Both the position numbers and the translations under genes were made by a program. A stretch of DNA of 32,694 bases, from the NCBI GenBank assembly GCA_028873815.1, contig JAPPNN010000061.1, positions 1 to 32,694 on the forward strand. Direction: 5' to 3'. The notes under the pieces are model-generated. The model did not search any database. It was not told where the DNA came from and saw only the letters and a list, made by a program, of their open reading frames with translations. The DNA is from Gemmatimonadota bacterium. GTDB taxonomy: Bacteria; Gemmatimonadota; Gemmatimonadetes; Longimicrobiales; Gaopeijiaceae. Positions 32,210-32,694 of the stretch are shown here, piece after piece (the stretch's first letter is position 1; the number at the start of each line of letters is the position of its first letter).

Positions 32210-32534
32210 CTAGCCTTCCCTCGCAAGCCGGGCACTCACCAGGCGATTCATGCTCACTCCCTGCTCCGCCGCTCGAATGGCCAGGGAGCGATGCGTCTCC
32301 GGAGGCACCCGCACCATGAACTTCCCGCTGTAGGCCCGATCCGCCATCGGCTCCGGAACCGGCTCGCCATTGGTCCGCATGTCAGCCACGCTGTCGGCCA
32401 CGAGGCATTGGATGCCCGAGAGGGCTTCGGCCGGGGTAGCTGCCAGCCAGCTCCGACGGGAACTCGGCGCAGAGGCCTACATGTTCCGCGTCCTCGGCGG
32501 ACCATGTGATGCGATAGGTGTAGTGGTCGCTCAC
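32210..32534 (-). pseudogene. hicB: hicB antitoxin gene with a frameshift
   Basis: GTG 32534, with GGAGGA six bases upstream, begins SDHYTYRITWSAEDAEHVGLC...EFPS, a clear HicB N-terminus. The continuation SWLAATPAEALSGIQCLVAD, then PEPMADRAYSGKFMVRVPPE and the DNA-binding end THRSLAIRAAEQGVSMNRLVSARL, is in another frame. The change falls near TCG-G-AGC at about 32458-32465, where the family usually has one more residue. The joined protein would be about 107 residues. HicB binds HicA toxin and represses its promoter; no hicA is present, since the promoter lies directly upstream. A sequencing error is possible; otherwise the gene is dead. Confidence 0.65.
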
Positions 32535-32567
32535 TGCATGTCCTCCAGTCTTTCGACTGCCCGTGTA

Positions 32568-32595
32568 ATAATAGCATTATTGATACTATTGACAA
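32568..32595 (-). promoter_or_regulatory. Sigma-70-type promoter for hicB
   Basis: On the minus strand TTGTCA (32595-32590) and TATTAT (32573-32568) are separated by 16 bases; each matches the consensus at five of six positions. The region is AT-rich, unlike its surroundings, and the hicB ribosome-binding site follows about 22 bases later. The inverted repeat AATAAT-AGC-ATTATT overlaps the -10 and could be the HicB operator. Confidence 0.65.
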
Positions 32596-32694
32596 CACGG
32601 AGAACAACGACTCCGGGATCCCCGGCCACCGGTCCCATTCGGCCATGGGAGCGGACACCGAAAGTCCAGTATCATCCATAGGCGTCCATAGAGT

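Noticed and set aside
1..32694. CRISPR array, tRNA or rRNA genes
   Set aside because: No regular repeat-spacer series and no tRNA- or rRNA-like sequence was seen on either strand; the 23-bp repeats at 8061-8129 are contiguous and have no spacers.

Overview
The window is GC-rich and comes from a diderm bacterium. Evidence for an outer membrane: a TonB-dependent receptor, a DUF5777-type barrel, a barrel-ended surface protein and lipoprotein signals. This gene mix (DUF5777, DUF5671, Spondin_N and VCBS-like surface repeats, PF13601-like winged-helix regulator before a TonB receptor, DUF4143 ATPase, Uma2, Fic, HicB and YhcG relics) fits Gemmatimonadota or a relative. That placement is inference from gene content; no rRNA or tRNA gene was seen.

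Layout. 1-877 has no gene I can support, but holds one copy of a ~150-bp repeat and transposon-end-like direct repeats. 878-2884 is a tyrosine-decarboxylase-like PLP enzyme. 2885-3873 is non-coding and rich in hairpins; it ends with the second repeat copy, directly before a complete tyrosine recombinase (3874-5037). The recombinase abuts the cut 3' end of an ATP-grasp ligase. Then, on the minus strand, come a TM2-domain protein with a possible coupled 38-residue peptide and terminator, a DUF4143-type ATPase, a DUF5777 barrel, and a 1388-residue surface protein (Spondin_N, Calx-beta, Ig/cadherin-like domains, three 94-residue VCBS-like repeats, barrel). On the plus strand follow an AbiEi-like/Fic fusion, a Uma2 nuclease, a lipoprotein gene broken at poly-C tracts, and a divergent gamma-glutamyltransferase.

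The most interesting part is 18151-22498. A TolQ/MotA-like channel, a VWA protein whose single N-terminal membrane helix carries an aspartate as in ExbD/TolR/MotB, and a membrane-anchored protein with a peptidoglycan-binding-like domain, a long TolA-like charged helix and plant-type leucine-rich repeats lie together. A duplicated membrane protein with an SH3-like domain is translationally coupled to them. They look like an undescribed proton-driven envelope machine of Tol/Ton/Zorya type, with VWA and LRR domains in place of the usual effector parts.

22613-24533 holds a DUF5671 gene pair divergent from a TetR regulator; a perfect palindrome lies between them and a related one just after the regulator. 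24541-28466 is a compact four-gene minus-strand operon (membrane protein, winged-helix regulator, TonB receptor, TPR protein) with an operator-like inverted repeat upstream. 28606-31002 pairs a cysteine-synthase-like enzyme with a Tat/lipoprotein-type amine oxidase. The right end is decayed toxin-antitoxin or defence-like DNA: a HicB fragment, a YhcG nuclease lacking most of its N-terminal domain, and a frameshifted hicB with an intact promoter.
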